Assembly (NCBI RefSeq): GCF_030056735.1
Contig: NZ_JASHKN010000004.1
Location: 277,412-341,411 of the forward strand
From: Rhodococcus sp. IEGM 1409
Lineage (GTDB): Bacteria; Actinomycetota; Actinomycetes; Mycobacteriales; Mycobacteriaceae
Direction: 5' to 3'
Length of the DNA stretch: 64,000 bases
Under the pieces are notes generated by a model that had not been told where the DNA came from, made no database searches, and worked only from the letters and a program-made list of their open reading frames with translations. Of the stretch, positions 8,217 through 19,464 are shown piece by piece. Position 1 is the stretch's first letter; the number at the start of each line of letters is the position of its first letter. The position numbers and the translations under genes were made by a program.

Positions 8217-8869
8217 GCGGTGGTTTCGCGCAGCGGAGGTTGGCGGCGAGCGTCGAACACCAGACCGGCGATGCCGATCGCAATGCAGATCCCCGACAGG
8301 ATCAGGAGACGAGGGTCGGCTTCGCCGGAGAGTGCATCACCTAGAACGACGATCCCCACGGTGCCAGGCAAAATGCCGACAACGGTGGCAAGGACGTAGG
8401 GCACGATCCGGATCGACGAAATGCCGCAGCAGTAGTTCACCACCGAGAAGGGGACGAACGCGATCAAGCGCAGCGAGCCGACGGCCAGCCACCCCCGCTT
8501 CTCGATCCGCTCGTCCACCCGCCGGATCGTCGGACTCGAAATCCGTTGCCAGACGACGTCGCGGCCGATGGTGCGAACCAGGTAGAGGGCCAGAACAGCG
8601 CTCACAGTCGTTGCCGCCACGGTAAGAGCGATGCCGGTCACCGAACCGAAGAGAACGCCCGCGCTGAGGGTGAAGACGGTGCGCGGGAACGGCGCGACGG
8701 TGACTATCGAATGAACCAGGAAGAACATGAGGGGAAACGCCGGGCCAACCGAGTCCGCCCACTCGCGCACCTGAGACACGGTGGGATGTGGGGCGAGGAG
8801 GGCTGCGAGGAACAAAGCGAGCACTACCAGGACTATTGCGATCAATCTTCGGTCCAGCAGGCGTCCCAT
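8162..8869 (-). CDS. TVP38/TMEM64 (DedA/VTT-like) membrane protein
   Basis: About 235 residues from ATG 8869; a GTG directly before it at 8872 is equally possible. Six helices can be seen. The VTT signature covers APFPRTVFTLSAGVLFGSVTGIALTVAATTVSAVLALYLVRTIGRD, with the F-P-R and G-x-x-FG re-entrant-loop residues. VGSLRLIAFVPFSVVNYCCGIS, the second conserved loop with Arg and Pro, follows. The family has scramblase or transport-like roles in lipid handling; the substrate is not predictable here. It matches Rv1491c in position. The charged tail (RETTADNSQPQ) is cytoplasmic, and its coding end contains operator repeats for the next gene. Confidence 0.9.
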   Translation of the reverse strand: MGRLLDRRLIAIVLVVLALFLAALLAPHPTVSQVREWADSVGPAFPLMFFLVHSIVTVAPFPRTVFTLSAGVLFGSVTGIALTVAATTVSAVLALYLVRTIGRDVVWQRISSPTIRRVDERIEKRGWLAVGSLRLIAFVPFSVVNYCCGISSIRIVPYVLATVVGILPGTVGIVVLGDALSGEADPRLLILSGICIAIGIAGLVFDARRQPPLRETTADNSQPQGIDLIESTQND

Positions 8870-8872
8870 CAC

Positions 8873-9305
8873 AGGTCACAAGGCTACCTGCGAACGGTGA
8901 ACCGAGCCGACCGCACGCTGGAAACGATGTGCCGGAGACCATCCCGAATGCTGGAAATTCACGTGCTCCAGGCGACAATGAAAGCAGCGCTGTGACGAAA
9001 ACCACTACGCTTTCGAGGTGGTGCGCACCTGCAGTCCCGGCCAGTGAAACGAACTCGCGAGTAACTCGCATACATGCTGAACAATCGCTAGGTAAGGACC
9101 AGTTGCACGTGTCCGAATCACTGAACACACACGCCGGCGGACCGGTCGGGAAGTGCTCGTGAACGGCGTCGTCAACGGCACTGTGAAGAACCTGACGTGA
9201 TCCTCACGATATCTGAGCTCAGACGCGGGTTAGCATCACAGAACTAACGAACAATTCCGATTATCGGTACAGCGCTCACGCTAAAAATGAGAGGGAGCGG
9301 ACACA
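8873..9305. other. Intergenic region upstream of mutA
   Basis: No gene is supported here. It should hold the divergent promoters of the TVP38 gene and of mutA. Two short perfect palindromes are visible (GGTGCGCACC at 9020-9029; ACTCGCGAGT at 9053-9062). A purine-rich ribosome-binding site (GAGAGGGAG, 9289-9297) lies eight bases before the mutA GTG. An A-rich segment at 9282-9288 and a TAGCAT at 9231-9236 are possible -10 elements, but neither has a convincing -35. Confidence 0.5.
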
Positions 9306-11197
9306 GTGTCATTAGCTTCAGAAGCCGAGGCTGTCGAGCAGGCATACGCGGAGTGGCAGCGCTCCGTAGCCGGTGTGCTCGCCAAGTCCCGCAGAGTCGA
9401 TGCGGCAGAACTGGGCCCCGAGCCGCAGAAACTGCTCGAAACCGTCACCTACGACGGCGTCACTGTCGCACCGCTCTACAGCCCACGCGACGAGCGTCCT
9501 GAGCAGGCCCTGCCGGGCACGTTCCCGTACGTGCGGGGTGTCGATGCTCACCGTGACGTCAATGCCGGTTGGTTGGTCTCCGCTGCAGTCGGAACCGCCT
9601 CCGCAGTCGAGACGAATCGCAGCGTCCTGGACGCCCTCGAAAACGGCGTCAGCGCACTCTGGTTGAAGGTGGGCAGGGGCGGGGTTCCGGTCACCGACCT
9701 CGCCGCTGCGCTCGACGGCGTGCTTCTCGATCTCGCGCCGCTGACGCTCGACGCAGGTGCGGAGGCCGGCGATGCAGCCCGCGGACTCTTCTCGCTCCTC
9801 GACGCGCGTGCCGAGGCCGGTGACGGCGTCAGCGATCGCGCCGGTATCCGCATCGACCTCGGTGCCGCTCCGCTGACCAGTTCGTTTTCCGGCTCAGCCG
9901 ACGTCGCGCTTGCCGACGCCGTCGAGTTGTCCGCCCTCGCTGCAGCTCGCGCGGAAACTGTGCACGCGATCACCGTCGACGGCACGGCGTTCCACAACGC
10001 CGGTGCCGGGGATGCCGAAGAACTCGGAGCCGCGATTGCCGCCGGCCTCGAATACCTCCGCGCACTCACCGCCGAGAGCGGCCTGACCATCGGTGCTGCG
10101 TTGTCGCAGTTGGCTTTCCGCTACTCGGCAACCGACGATCAGTTCCAGACCATCGCGAAGTTCCGTGCCGCACGTCTCGTGTGGGCACGCATCGCCCAGG
10201 TCTGCGGAGCTTCCGATTTCGGTGGAGCGCCCCAGCATGCGGTCACCTCCGCCGCGATGATGGCTCAGCGTGATCCCTGGGTGAACATGCTGCGCACCAC
10301 CCTCGCCGCGTTCGGTGCCGGTGTCGGTGGAGCAGACGCGGTGACGGTTCTTCCGTTCGACGTCGCGCTTGCCGACGGCACCCTCGGCGTCAGCAAGTCG
10401 TTCTCCTCACGCATCGCCCGCAACACACAGTTGCTGCTGCTCGAAGAGTCGCATCTGGGCCGTGTCCTCGATCCGTCGGCCGGATCCTGGTACGTCGAAG
10501 ACCTGACACAGCAGATCGCCGCCACCGCGTGGGAGTTCTTCCAGGAAATCGAAGCAGCCGGTGGATATCTTGCTGCACTCGAGGCGGGAATCGTCTCCGG
10601 TCGCATCGCTGCCACCAAAGCCAAGCGCGACTCCGACATCGCACACCGCAAGACCACGGTCACCGGTATCAACGAGTTCCCGAACCTCGGTGAAACACCA
10701 CTGTCCGCCGAAGCAGTCGAGCCCGGTCAGGCCGTCGCCCGCTACGCAGCTGCGTTCGAAGCGCTTCGCGACCGTTCGGATGCGTTCCTCGCCGCCGGCG
10801 GCGCCCGTCCCGCTGCGCTTCTCGCGCCGCTGGGCTCGGTCGCAGAACACAACGTGCGCACCACGTTTGCGTCCAACCTGCTCGCTTCGGGCGGCATCGA
10901 CGCAATCAACCCCGGCCCGCTCGAGGTGGGCGCCGAGGCTATCTCCGCTGCCGTCAAGGCTTCCGGTGCCACCGTCGCCGTGCTGTGTGGCACGGACAAG
11001 CGTTACGGCGAGAGTGCCGCAGCAGCCGTCGCCGAACTTCGCGCCGCCGGTATCACCAAGGTGCTGCTGGCCGGCCCGGAAAAGGCAGTCGCAGACGTGA
11101 CCGGCGATTCTCGCCCGGACGGATTCCTCACCGCCCGCATCGACGCAGTGTCGGCTCTGACCGAACTGCTCGACTTCATCGAGACGGGAAGCTCCAA

Positions 11198-11201
<4 letters not shown>
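9306..11201 (+). CDS. mutA: Methylmalonyl-CoA mutase small (beta) subunit
   Basis: GTG 9306, preceded by GGGAG, starts a 631-residue protein. It is the non-catalytic partner of MutB in the adenosylcobalamin-dependent interconversion of methylmalonyl-CoA and succinyl-CoA, which links propionate, odd-chain and cholesterol-type breakdown to the TCA cycle. The barrel region includes [16 protein letters not shown] and [33 protein letters not shown]. The C-terminal flavodoxin-like domain lacks the DxHxxG cobalamin His (it reads [11 protein letters not shown]), as expected for the small subunit. The stop overlaps the mutB start by four bases (GTGA). Confidence 0.97.
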
Positions 11202-13450
<2,249 letters not shown>

Positions 13451-13467
13451 GAAGGGGGTCACTGAAG

Positions 13468-14487
13468 ATGGCACGTCAGCCCATCGACACGCCGTCGCCA
13501 GCGGCAAGGCCATCAGTTGATTCTCTCGCCGAGGCGGTACGTGGAAATCAGCGCGCCGGCCTCGCTCGGGCGATCACCCTCGTCGAGTCCACTCGCGACG
13601 ACCACCGGGCCCTTGCGCAGCAGCTTCTGCTGAAGTTGCTGCCCGAGGCCGGGGGAGCACACCGGATCGGCATCACCGGTGTTCCCGGCGTCGGCAAGTC
13701 GACGTTCATCGACGCGCTCGGAATGTACTTGCTGGAGAAGGGGCATCGGGTTGCGGTGTTGGCGGTCGATCCGTCGTCCACCCGCACCGGTGGCTCCATC
13801 CTCGGCGACAAGACGCGCATGGCTCGGCTCACGGTCGAGAAGAACGCATATATTCGTCCGTCACCGACGTCCGGCACACTCGGCGGTGTCGCGAAGGCAA
13901 CTCGCGAGACCATCGTGCTTCTCGAAGCTGCCGGTTTCGACGTCATCCTCGTGGAAACGGTGGGCGTCGGGCAGTCCGAGGTCACCGTCGCGAACATGGT
14001 GGACTGCTTCACGTTCTTGACCCTCGCTCGTACGGGCGATCAGTTGCAAGGGATCAAGAAGGGTGTACTCGAACTCGCGGATCTCGTCGCGGTCAACAAG
14101 GCCGACGGCAAGCACGAGCGCGAAGCGAAGGGCGCAGCCCGCGAACTGGCCGGAGCGCTGCGCCTGATCTACCCGCACGACGCGATCTGGAAGCCGCCCG
14201 TCATCACGATGAGCGGCCTCGAAGGTGTCGGTCTGGACGAGTTCTGGGGAACTGTCACCAAGCACCGTGAGGTGCTCACCGAAGCGGGGCAGTTCGAGGA
14301 GAAGCGTCGACAGCAGCAGGTCGACTGGACCTGGACGATGGTCAACGATCAACTGCTGCGCGGGCTCTCCAGCAACGAGCGGGTGCGTGCGATCCGGGCC
14401 GACGTCGAGCAGAGCGTGCGCGACGGTTCACTGACGGCGGCGTTGGCGGCGGGTCGGATTCTCGACGCGTTCGACGGAAGCAACTAG
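13468..14487 (+). CDS. meaB: Methylmalonyl-CoA mutase GTPase chaperone MeaB
   Basis: A 339-residue G3E-family GTPase that gates cofactor loading and protects or reactivates methylmalonyl-CoA mutase. Walker A is GVPGVGKST (about residues 71-79). The Mg/base-sensing segment DPSSTRTGGSILGDKTRM, the switch VETVGVGQSEV and the guanine-specificity motif NKADG follow in order. The C-terminal dimerisation arm is present (VDWTWTMVNDQLLRGL onward). It is 17 bp after mutB and followed by a strong terminator, so mutA-mutB-meaB is one operon. An equivalent order in M. tuberculosis is Rv1492-Rv1493-Rv1496. Confidence 0.96.
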   Translation: MARQPIDTPSPAARPSVDSLAEAVRGNQRAGLARAITLVESTRDDHRALAQQLLLKLLPEAGGAHRIGITGVPGVGKSTFIDALGMYLLEKGHRVAVLAVDPSSTRTGGSILGDKTRMARLTVEKNAYIRPSPTSGTLGGVAKATRETIVLLEAAGFDVILVETVGVGQSEVTVANMVDCFTFLTLARTGDQLQGIKKGVLELADLVAVNKADGKHEREAKGAARELAGALRLIYPHDAIWKPPVITMSGLEGVGLDEFWGTVTKHREVLTEAGQFEEKRRQQQVDWTWTMVNDQLLRGLSSNERVRAIRADVEQSVRDGSLTAALAAGRILDAFDGSN

Positions 14488-14500
14488 GGCGGAATCAGGA

Positions 14501-14539
14501 AATCCCGGGTATCCGAGCGCGGATACCCGGGATTTTTTT
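14501..14539 (+). terminator. Intrinsic terminator of the mutA-mutB-meaB operon
   Basis: A perfect 15-bp stem (14501-14515 and 14520-14534) with an AGCG loop is followed by a run of seven T (14533-14539). It begins 13 bp after the meaB stop and also faces the end of the convergent TauE/SafE gene. Confidence 0.95.
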
Positions 14540-14549
14540 CTGTGACGAG

Positions 14550-15497
14550 CTATCGTTCGCGCTTGACTGCAGGCTCGGTGAGTTCGGTCTCGACAGCGAG
14601 TTCGACTCCCGTGAAATCACCTTCTGCTTCGGCCGGGGTGAGGGTGGACCGCTTCCACGCGTAGAACAGCAACGCTGCCCAGGCGGCGATGATGGTGAGG
14701 TATCCGGCCACCGTGACCGCTCCGGTGATGTCGAAGGATTTGAACAGCTTCTGCGCGTTGGTCAAGACGATCACGCCGCCCACTGCCGTTCCGAGCAACG
14801 TCGCGGGCACCCGGCTGACCAACCACGCCGCAAACGGTGCTGCGATCACACCACCGAGAGCGAGACCGGCAACAACGAGGAGGTTTCCCATCGACTCGTG
14901 ACCGAGCCCGATGAGAAATCCCAGCGATGCAGCGGACGCGACCAGGAACTCCGACGCGCTGACCGAGCCGATCACCGTGCGCGGCGCGGTCTTGCCGCGG
15001 GAGAGCAGTGTGCTGGTGGTGATCGGGCCCCAACCGCCGCCGCCGGATGCGTCGATGAAACCACCGAACAGGCCGAGCGGGGACAGGAAGCGAGCGGTGT
15101 GCGGGGTGGTGCGAGCATTCGCGACGGCCGGTGGGCGGACCGAAAAGCGAAGAGCCACATAGATACCGATTGCCAGCAGAATCGTCGCCGTGATGGGGAC
15201 TGCCGCTTCGGTAGACAGACCCGAGAGAACGGTGGCACCGATGAATGCACCGACAGCGCCGGGCACGCCCAGCTTGGCGACCAGCTTCCAGTCGATGTTC
15301 TTGAACTTCCAATGCGACACACCCGAAGCGAGGGTGGTGCCGACCTCAGCCAGGTGAACTGCGGCGCTGGCCTGAGCCGGACCGAGCCCACCGATCATCA
15401 GCAGGGTGGTTGCGGTGACACCGAAGGCCATACCGAGAGCGCCGTCGACGAGCTGGGCGCCGACGCCGACAAGGGTGAACAAAAGAAGGTTGAACAT
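14550..15497 (-). CDS. TauE/SafE-type sulfite/organosulfur exporter
   Basis: A 315-residue polytopic protein of the TSUP (TauE/SafE, PF01925) family. About eight helices are visible in two repeats: LLLFTLVGVGAQLVDGALGMAFGVTATTLL at the N-terminus and GLFGGFIDASGGGGWGPITTSTLL at the start of the second half. Members export sulfite, sulfoacetate or related anions. A Cys-rich leader peptide 65 bp upstream ties expression to cysteine supply, which supports a sulfur role. The C-terminus is an acidic, soluble tail (EGDFTGVELAVETELTEP). It converges on the meaB terminator. Confidence 0.9.
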   Translation of the reverse strand: MFNLLLFTLVGVGAQLVDGALGMAFGVTATTLLMIGGLGPAQASAAVHLAEVGTTLASGVSHWKFKNIDWKLVAKLGVPGAVGAFIGATVLSGLSTEAAVPITATILLAIGIYVALRFSVRPPAVANARTTPHTARFLSPLGLFGGFIDASGGGGWGPITTSTLLSRGKTAPRTVIGSVSASEFLVASAASLGFLIGLGHESMGNLLVVAGLALGGVIAAPFAAWLVSRVPATLLGTAVGGVIVLTNAQKLFKSFDITGAVTVAGYLTIIAAWAALLFYAWKRSTLTPAEAEGDFTGVELAVETELTEPAVKRER

Positions 15498-15561
15498 GAG
15501 AAGACAGACTCCGAGCGAAGAAGCGACAAAGTCAGGGGTGCAGGCAGCGAGAAATCGCCGC

Positions 15562-15615
15562 TCAGCAACACGCCTGATCGAAGCATGCGCTACGACGAGT
15601 GGGCCAGAACGCCAT
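15562..15615 (-). CDS. Cys-rich leader peptide (cysteine attenuator)
   Basis: A 17-codon reading frame, MAFWPTRRSACFDQACC then TGA, ends 64 bp before the TauE/SafE start on the same strand. Three of the last seven residues are Cys, two of them adjacent to the stop. Actinobacterial sulfur genes often carry such short Arg- and Cys-containing leaders, and polycysteine uORFs in mycobacteria attenuate downstream expression by ribosome stalling when cysteine is low. The frame stays open further upstream (to 15771), so the start is my choice based on length. No good ribosome-binding site is seen before ATG 15615. Confidence 0.65.
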   Translation of the reverse strand: MAFWPTRRSACFDQACC

Positions 15616-15730
15616 CAAACCGAGCGCAAATGCCGGGGAGGCATCGTGGCTGGAAATCTGCACGTCAGGGTCCTTCGGTTCTCGTTCGTTGGTGTTCTGT
15701 CCATGCGAGCATAGCCGGTGCCGCGCTCGA

Positions 15731-16765
15731 TCAACCCACGGCGCGGGCGTAATTTCCCACTCGGTGGACAAGTCGATCGAAGAATTCGGCCGGATCGGTG
15801 CTGACCGCGATGTCCGCGTTGGGTTCGCGTTTCCAATGTCCGACCCAGTCCGCGACAGTGGTTCCGATCAAGAGTGGGCTCTCGGTTTCGACATCTACCG
15901 TTGCCGGTTTCAGGGTCGCCAGGGTCGGGTCGAGCGCGACGGCAGCCGCAAACGGGTCATGCATGTGAGCAAGAAATCCCTGGTCGTACTCACGATGGAA
16001 CTCCATGTAGAACCGGATCGCGTCGGACATGTGCCGGATCACGCTGTTGGACGCGGAACTGCGGACGTCGGGGCCGTCGTCAGGCGAGATGATCTCTTCC
16101 GGGGTGCTCCCGCCAGCTTCGGCGAGCCGACGCACATGTTCGGGAAACATCTCGATGGATTCGGTGACGTTGAGGCCGCAGATGATCGGGCGTCGGTGCG
16201 CGGGTACTACGGAGAACGCGTCGAACACTTCCTTGGCGGCGTGTGGATCAACCGAGACGTTCCATTCCGCAGTCGGCGTCGTGTTGCCCGGATAGTTGAA
16301 CGACCCACCCATCACGACCAGTCGTTTCAGCAAAGAGGGAAGGTCGGGTTCGCGTCTGATCGCCAGGGCCAGATTGGTGAGCGGACCCGTCACCAGTCCG
16401 GTGAGCTGTCCGGGGTACTCACGGACGAGATCCACCCAGAGGTCGGTGGCGGTACGAACCGACAGCTCACGGCCCGAATCGGGGAGCACGGCATGCCCGA
16501 TCCCTTGTGGCCCGTGAGTCTCCTCGGTGGTGCGCAGCGCGATGACCAGGGGCTCGCGGGCACCGAGAGCAACCTCGATGTCCGGGGCGCCGCAGAGCGC
16601 GAGCCAGTTCAGATTGTTGGCCGCGACCTGTTCCACCGGAACGTTGCCGGCGGTACTCGCTATCCCCACAATCTCGGCCTCGGGGCTGGCGAGTAGATAG
16701 AGCAGTGCCAGCGAGTCGTCGATACCGGTGTCGACGTCGACAATGAGCTTGTGCACATCACTCAT
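15731..16765 (-). CDS. Inosine/uridine-preferring nucleoside hydrolase
   Basis: A 344-residue IunH-family enzyme that hydrolyses the N-glycosidic bond of ribonucleosides for base salvage. The Ca2+/ribose site motif DVDTGIDDSLALLYLL is at residues about 10-24. VMGGSFNYPGNTTPTAEWNVSVDPHAA, with conserved Asn and Glu, is in the middle, and HMHDPFAAAVALDP with the last Asp and His is near 255. Substrate preference cannot be read from sequence. The start overlaps the OsmC stop by 8 bp, the last step of a long minus-strand run beginning at the CNNM genes. Confidence 0.93.
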   Translation of the reverse strand: MSDVHKLIVDVDTGIDDSLALLYLLASPEAEIVGIASTAGNVPVEQVAANNLNWLALCGAPDIEVALGAREPLVIALRTTEETHGPQGIGHAVLPDSGRELSVRTATDLWVDLVREYPGQLTGLVTGPLTNLALAIRREPDLPSLLKRLVVMGGSFNYPGNTTPTAEWNVSVDPHAAKEVFDAFSVVPAHRRPIICGLNVTESIEMFPEHVRRLAEAGGSTPEEIISPDDGPDVRSSASNSVIRHMSDAIRFYMEFHREYDQGFLAHMHDPFAAAVALDPTLATLKPATVDVETESPLLIGTTVADWVGHWKREPNADIAVSTDPAEFFDRLVHRVGNYARAVG

Positions 16766-17234
16766 CGGTGGCCACCAGGATCGTCGGCGAGTGCAGGACC
16801 GGGAAGTTCACCGAACGAGCGATGAAGCACTTCGTGTGTGCCGGGCCGTGAAGATCCTCGGCCGTCTCGACCATCGACGCGTCGGCGACCAACACCGTCG
16901 GATTCAAGGTCACTTCGATGAACTGCCCACCGCCGTCTGACTCCTCGATCATGCTGCCGACCGGCTGATCGCTGTAGTCGAGGACTACCACCCCTGCGGC
17001 CGCTGCCAGACCGAGGTACCAGAGCATGTGGCACTGGGCGAGCGAGGCTACGAGCAGTTCCTCGGGATTCCACCGCTGCGCGTCACCGCGGAACGAGGGA
17101 TCGGAGCTGCCGAGAAGCTCGGGCTTCCCGACCGCGGATAGTGCATGATTGCGCGAATATGCCTGTGTGCTGGACGTTCCGGATCCCAGATCGCCCGTCC
17201 ACTGGAGGTCGAGTGTGTAGGTATGTGACTTCAC
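16758..17234 (-). CDS. OsmC/Ohr-family protein
   Basis: A 158-residue OsmC-like protein. WNPEELLVASLAQCHMLWYLGLAAAAGVVVLDY carries the first reactive Cys on the long central helix, and AHTKCFIARSVNFPV carries the second, the redox pair that reduces organic hydroperoxides in this family. The N-terminal strand (YTLDLQWTGDLGSGTSSTQAYSRNH) matches OsmC proteins found as stand-alone detoxification genes. The true substrate is unknown. It lies 31 bp after the CoA-transferase gene and overlaps the nucleoside hydrolase start. Confidence 0.88.
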   Translation of the reverse strand: MKSHTYTLDLQWTGDLGSGTSSTQAYSRNHALSAVGKPELLGSSDPSFRGDAQRWNPEELLVASLAQCHMLWYLGLAAAAGVVVLDYSDQPVGSMIEESDGGGQFIEVTLNPTVLVADASMVETAEDLHGPAHTKCFIARSVNFPVLHSPTILVATDE

Positions 17235-17265
17235 AGGTCCATCTTGCCCTGAATGTGCCGGTCCC

Positions 17266-18567
17266 TCAGCGAGCCCACTCCGCCGGATCCGATCCCCACG
17301 AATGTGCCGGTTCCGGGTAGTCCTCGAACTCTGCCAACGCGGGTCGTGCAGTGGTCACGTCGCCGTGGGTGACGACCACATCGGCACCGGGAGCAGTCGG
17401 TAGGCCGGGGTGGACGGTTCGGCCGGGTGCATCGAGGAGACGAGCGCAAGTGCTTGCCAGCGACACGTCGACTGCGCGGCCACGGCCGTCGTGCGAGCGC
17501 ATTGTCAACGCGTCGAGGATCCCTGCTGCAAGGAAGTACCCGCTCGCGTGGTCGAGTGCCTGCGCAGGAAGGGCGCCGGGTTTCTCTCCACCCTCGAGGA
17601 ACGAGATACCGGACGCTGCCTGCACGATGCTGTCGAAGCCGCGCCGATCCGCCCACGGACCTTCCCATCCCCATGCGCTGACACGCCCGTGGATCAGGTG
17701 CGAGGGAAGATCTCGCCCGGTGAGCGCTTCGAGTGTACCCGGCCGGTAGCCGGTGACCAGCACGTCGGCGGTTTCGAGGAGTTCGCGGAACGCTGTCGCT
17801 CCCTCCGCGGATTTCAGGTCGAGAAGCGCCGACCGCTTGCCCTGGCCACTGTCGAGGTGCTGCCATCCGATTTCAGGGATCGCCGAGGGATCGATCCGCA
17901 GAACTTCGGCGCCGACCAGCGCGAGGGCACGGGTCGCGACCGGGCCGGCGATGACGCGGGTCAGGTCGAGAACACGTGGGCGCGTCGGGAGTGCGCGGGG
18001 TTTCCCCTCCTCACGTGCCCGGATGGATACCAGAGGCGCAGACCTCGCGGCTGCGCACTGCTCACTCAGGCGCCATTCGGTCTCGGTACGAACGCGGACC
18101 GCGATGGCGCCGATCTCTGCTGCGTGCTGTTCGATCGCGATGGCAGAGAGTTCGGATATACGTTGCGCCACTGCTTCTTTGGAAGATCCAGGTTCGAGTT
18201 CCAGAATCGTGAGCAGTCGGTCGCGATGGTGCGGATAGTTGCCGTGCGTGCGGACCCAACCGTCACGGGCGGCGAAGAATCCCGAGTACTCGGAGAACCC
18301 GTTGATCGGGTCGCCTCCGGTGCGGAACAGGCGATCGCTCGCAAAGGACGCGGCGATACGCTCGGGATTCAGCGTCCAGCGCCCGGCTGCTCGGTCAATC
18401 GCAGAGGCGAACGCCGCAACCGAACCCGCAGCGAGGTCGAACACCGGCAAGTGTGCCGCGAGAAAGCCCGCCGAGTCCGGGCATTCGATGTGCCCGCGCC
18501 GGTCGTCGGTGTGCACCCCGACGTCACGTTGGTATTCGTCGAGATAGAACCGGTACCCGTGATCCAT
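17266..18567 (-). CDS. CaiB/BaiF family (class III) CoA transferase
   Basis: A 433-residue class III CoA-transferase-like protein. The usual N-terminal family motif (RVLDLTRVIAGPVATRALALVGAEVLRID) appears only at residue about 205, followed by RSALLDLKSAEG, ADVLVTGYRPGTLE and SAWGWEGPWADRRGFDSIVQAASGI. The first 200 residues resemble the C-terminal half of the family (FFAARDGWVRTHGNYPHHRDRLL), so the protein looks like two joined half-domains. The reaction would be CoA transfer between carboxylic acids, with substrate unknown. It is 18 bp after the preceding conserved gene and in the same run as OsmC. Confidence 0.85.
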   Translation of the reverse strand: MDHGYRFYLDEYQRDVGVHTDDRRGHIECPDSAGFLAAHLPVFDLAAGSVAAFASAIDRAAGRWTLNPERIAASFASDRLFRTGGDPINGFSEYSGFFAARDGWVRTHGNYPHHRDRLLTILELEPGSSKEAVAQRISELSAIAIEQHAAEIGAIAVRVRTETEWRLSEQCAAARSAPLVSIRAREEGKPRALPTRPRVLDLTRVIAGPVATRALALVGAEVLRIDPSAIPEIGWQHLDSGQGKRSALLDLKSAEGATAFRELLETADVLVTGYRPGTLEALTGRDLPSHLIHGRVSAWGWEGPWADRRGFDSIVQAASGISFLEGGEKPGALPAQALDHASGYFLAAGILDALTMRSHDGRGRAVDVSLASTCARLLDAPGRTVHPGLPTAPGADVVVTHGDVTTARPALAEFEDYPEPAHSWGSDPAEWAR

Positions 18568-18585
18568 GCGACGCCTTTCGGCAGT

Positions 18586-19461
18586 TCAGTAGCCGAGAAG
18601 CTCCCGGCACTTCTTTGCCAGCGTATCGCGGAGCGGCGCAGCACGATCCGCCAAGTGTTGTTGCTGACGCACGTATTCGGCGCGTCCGGCGGGAGTTTCG
18701 ATGCGAATGGGGGAGTACCCGTACTCGGAGAGGTCGTAGGGGCTCGCGCGCATGTCGAGTTCGCGGGCCAGGAGCGCGTGTTCGAAGCACCGCATCACCA
18801 GATCCGAATCGACGAGCGGCAACAACTTGAAAGACCACTTGTACAGGTCCATACCGGCGTGCAGGCAGCCCGGCTGCTCGTGATCCGCCTGAGTCTCCCG
18901 TGCAAGGGGGAGCGAATTCTTGGGGGCCGCGTCCGGTGTGAAGAACCGGAACGCGTCGTAGTGCGTGCATTTGAGGGGCAAGGATTCGACGACCGCGTCG
19001 GTACCCGCGAATCCGAGCCGCAACGGCACGGATTGGTGGCGGATCGCGTCCTCGCCGCCTCGGTACACCATCGCCCATTCGTGGAGGCCGAAACAGCCCA
19101 GCGCAGCGGGCCGCGCAGACGTCCGGTTTAACAGATTCCACACGAATTCGACAGTGTGACGGCGACGCTCCAACACTGAATCCTCGACCGTCGCGGTACC
19201 CGAATCGACGCGGTAGCCGGAGAAAGCTGCGTATTCACCGGCATTCTCGAGTGCGACTCCGTAGCCGGGGTGCCAGCGCCGCAGTTGAGCGGGCTTGAAG
19301 TTGTAGTACGTGAAGAGGAAGTCGTGCACCGGGTGAGAGATACCGGCGCTACGACGCGCTCGGTGCGGCTCGACGAGCTTCTCCACCTTCTCGAGATGGA
19401 GTGCCCGCCGAGCCGTCCACTCGCTCTGCGCGAGTGCGAGTGAGTGCACCGAACGTGTCAT
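18586..19461 (-). CDS. Conserved actinobacterial protein (often labelled 3-methyladenine DNA glycosylase)
   Basis: A 291-residue soluble protein beginning MTRSVHSLALAQSEWTARRAL. Conserved-looking segments are HPVHDFLFTYYNFKPAQLRRWHPGYG, LGCFGLHEWAMVYRG, CTHYDAFRFFTPDAAPKN and EQPGCLHAGMDLYKWSFKLLPLVDS; the His/Cys/Asp-rich motifs suggest an enzyme. I recall actinobacterial relatives being labelled 3-methyladenine DNA glycosylase, but I see neither an HhH-GPD nor an AAG-type motif, so I do not endorse that name. It starts three bases after the CNNM stop, so it is probably co-transcribed. Confidence 0.75.
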   Translation of the reverse strand: MTRSVHSLALAQSEWTARRALHLEKVEKLVEPHRARRSAGISHPVHDFLFTYYNFKPAQLRRWHPGYGVALENAGEYAAFSGYRVDSGTATVEDSVLERRRHTVEFVWNLLNRTSARPAALGCFGLHEWAMVYRGGEDAIRHQSVPLRLGFAGTDAVVESLPLKCTHYDAFRFFTPDAAPKNSLPLARETQADHEQPGCLHAGMDLYKWSFKLLPLVDSDLVMRCFEHALLARELDMRASPYDLSEYGYSPIRIETPAGRAEYVRQQQHLADRAAPLRDTLAKKCRELLGY

Positions 19462-19464
19462 CGA

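Noticed and set aside
17410-19131. A 573-codon open frame on the plus strand opposite the CoA transferase and its neighbour
   Set aside because: It is antisense to two genes with clear family motifs; its translation is Arg-rich and lacks any motif. Long antisense frames are common in high-G+C DNA.
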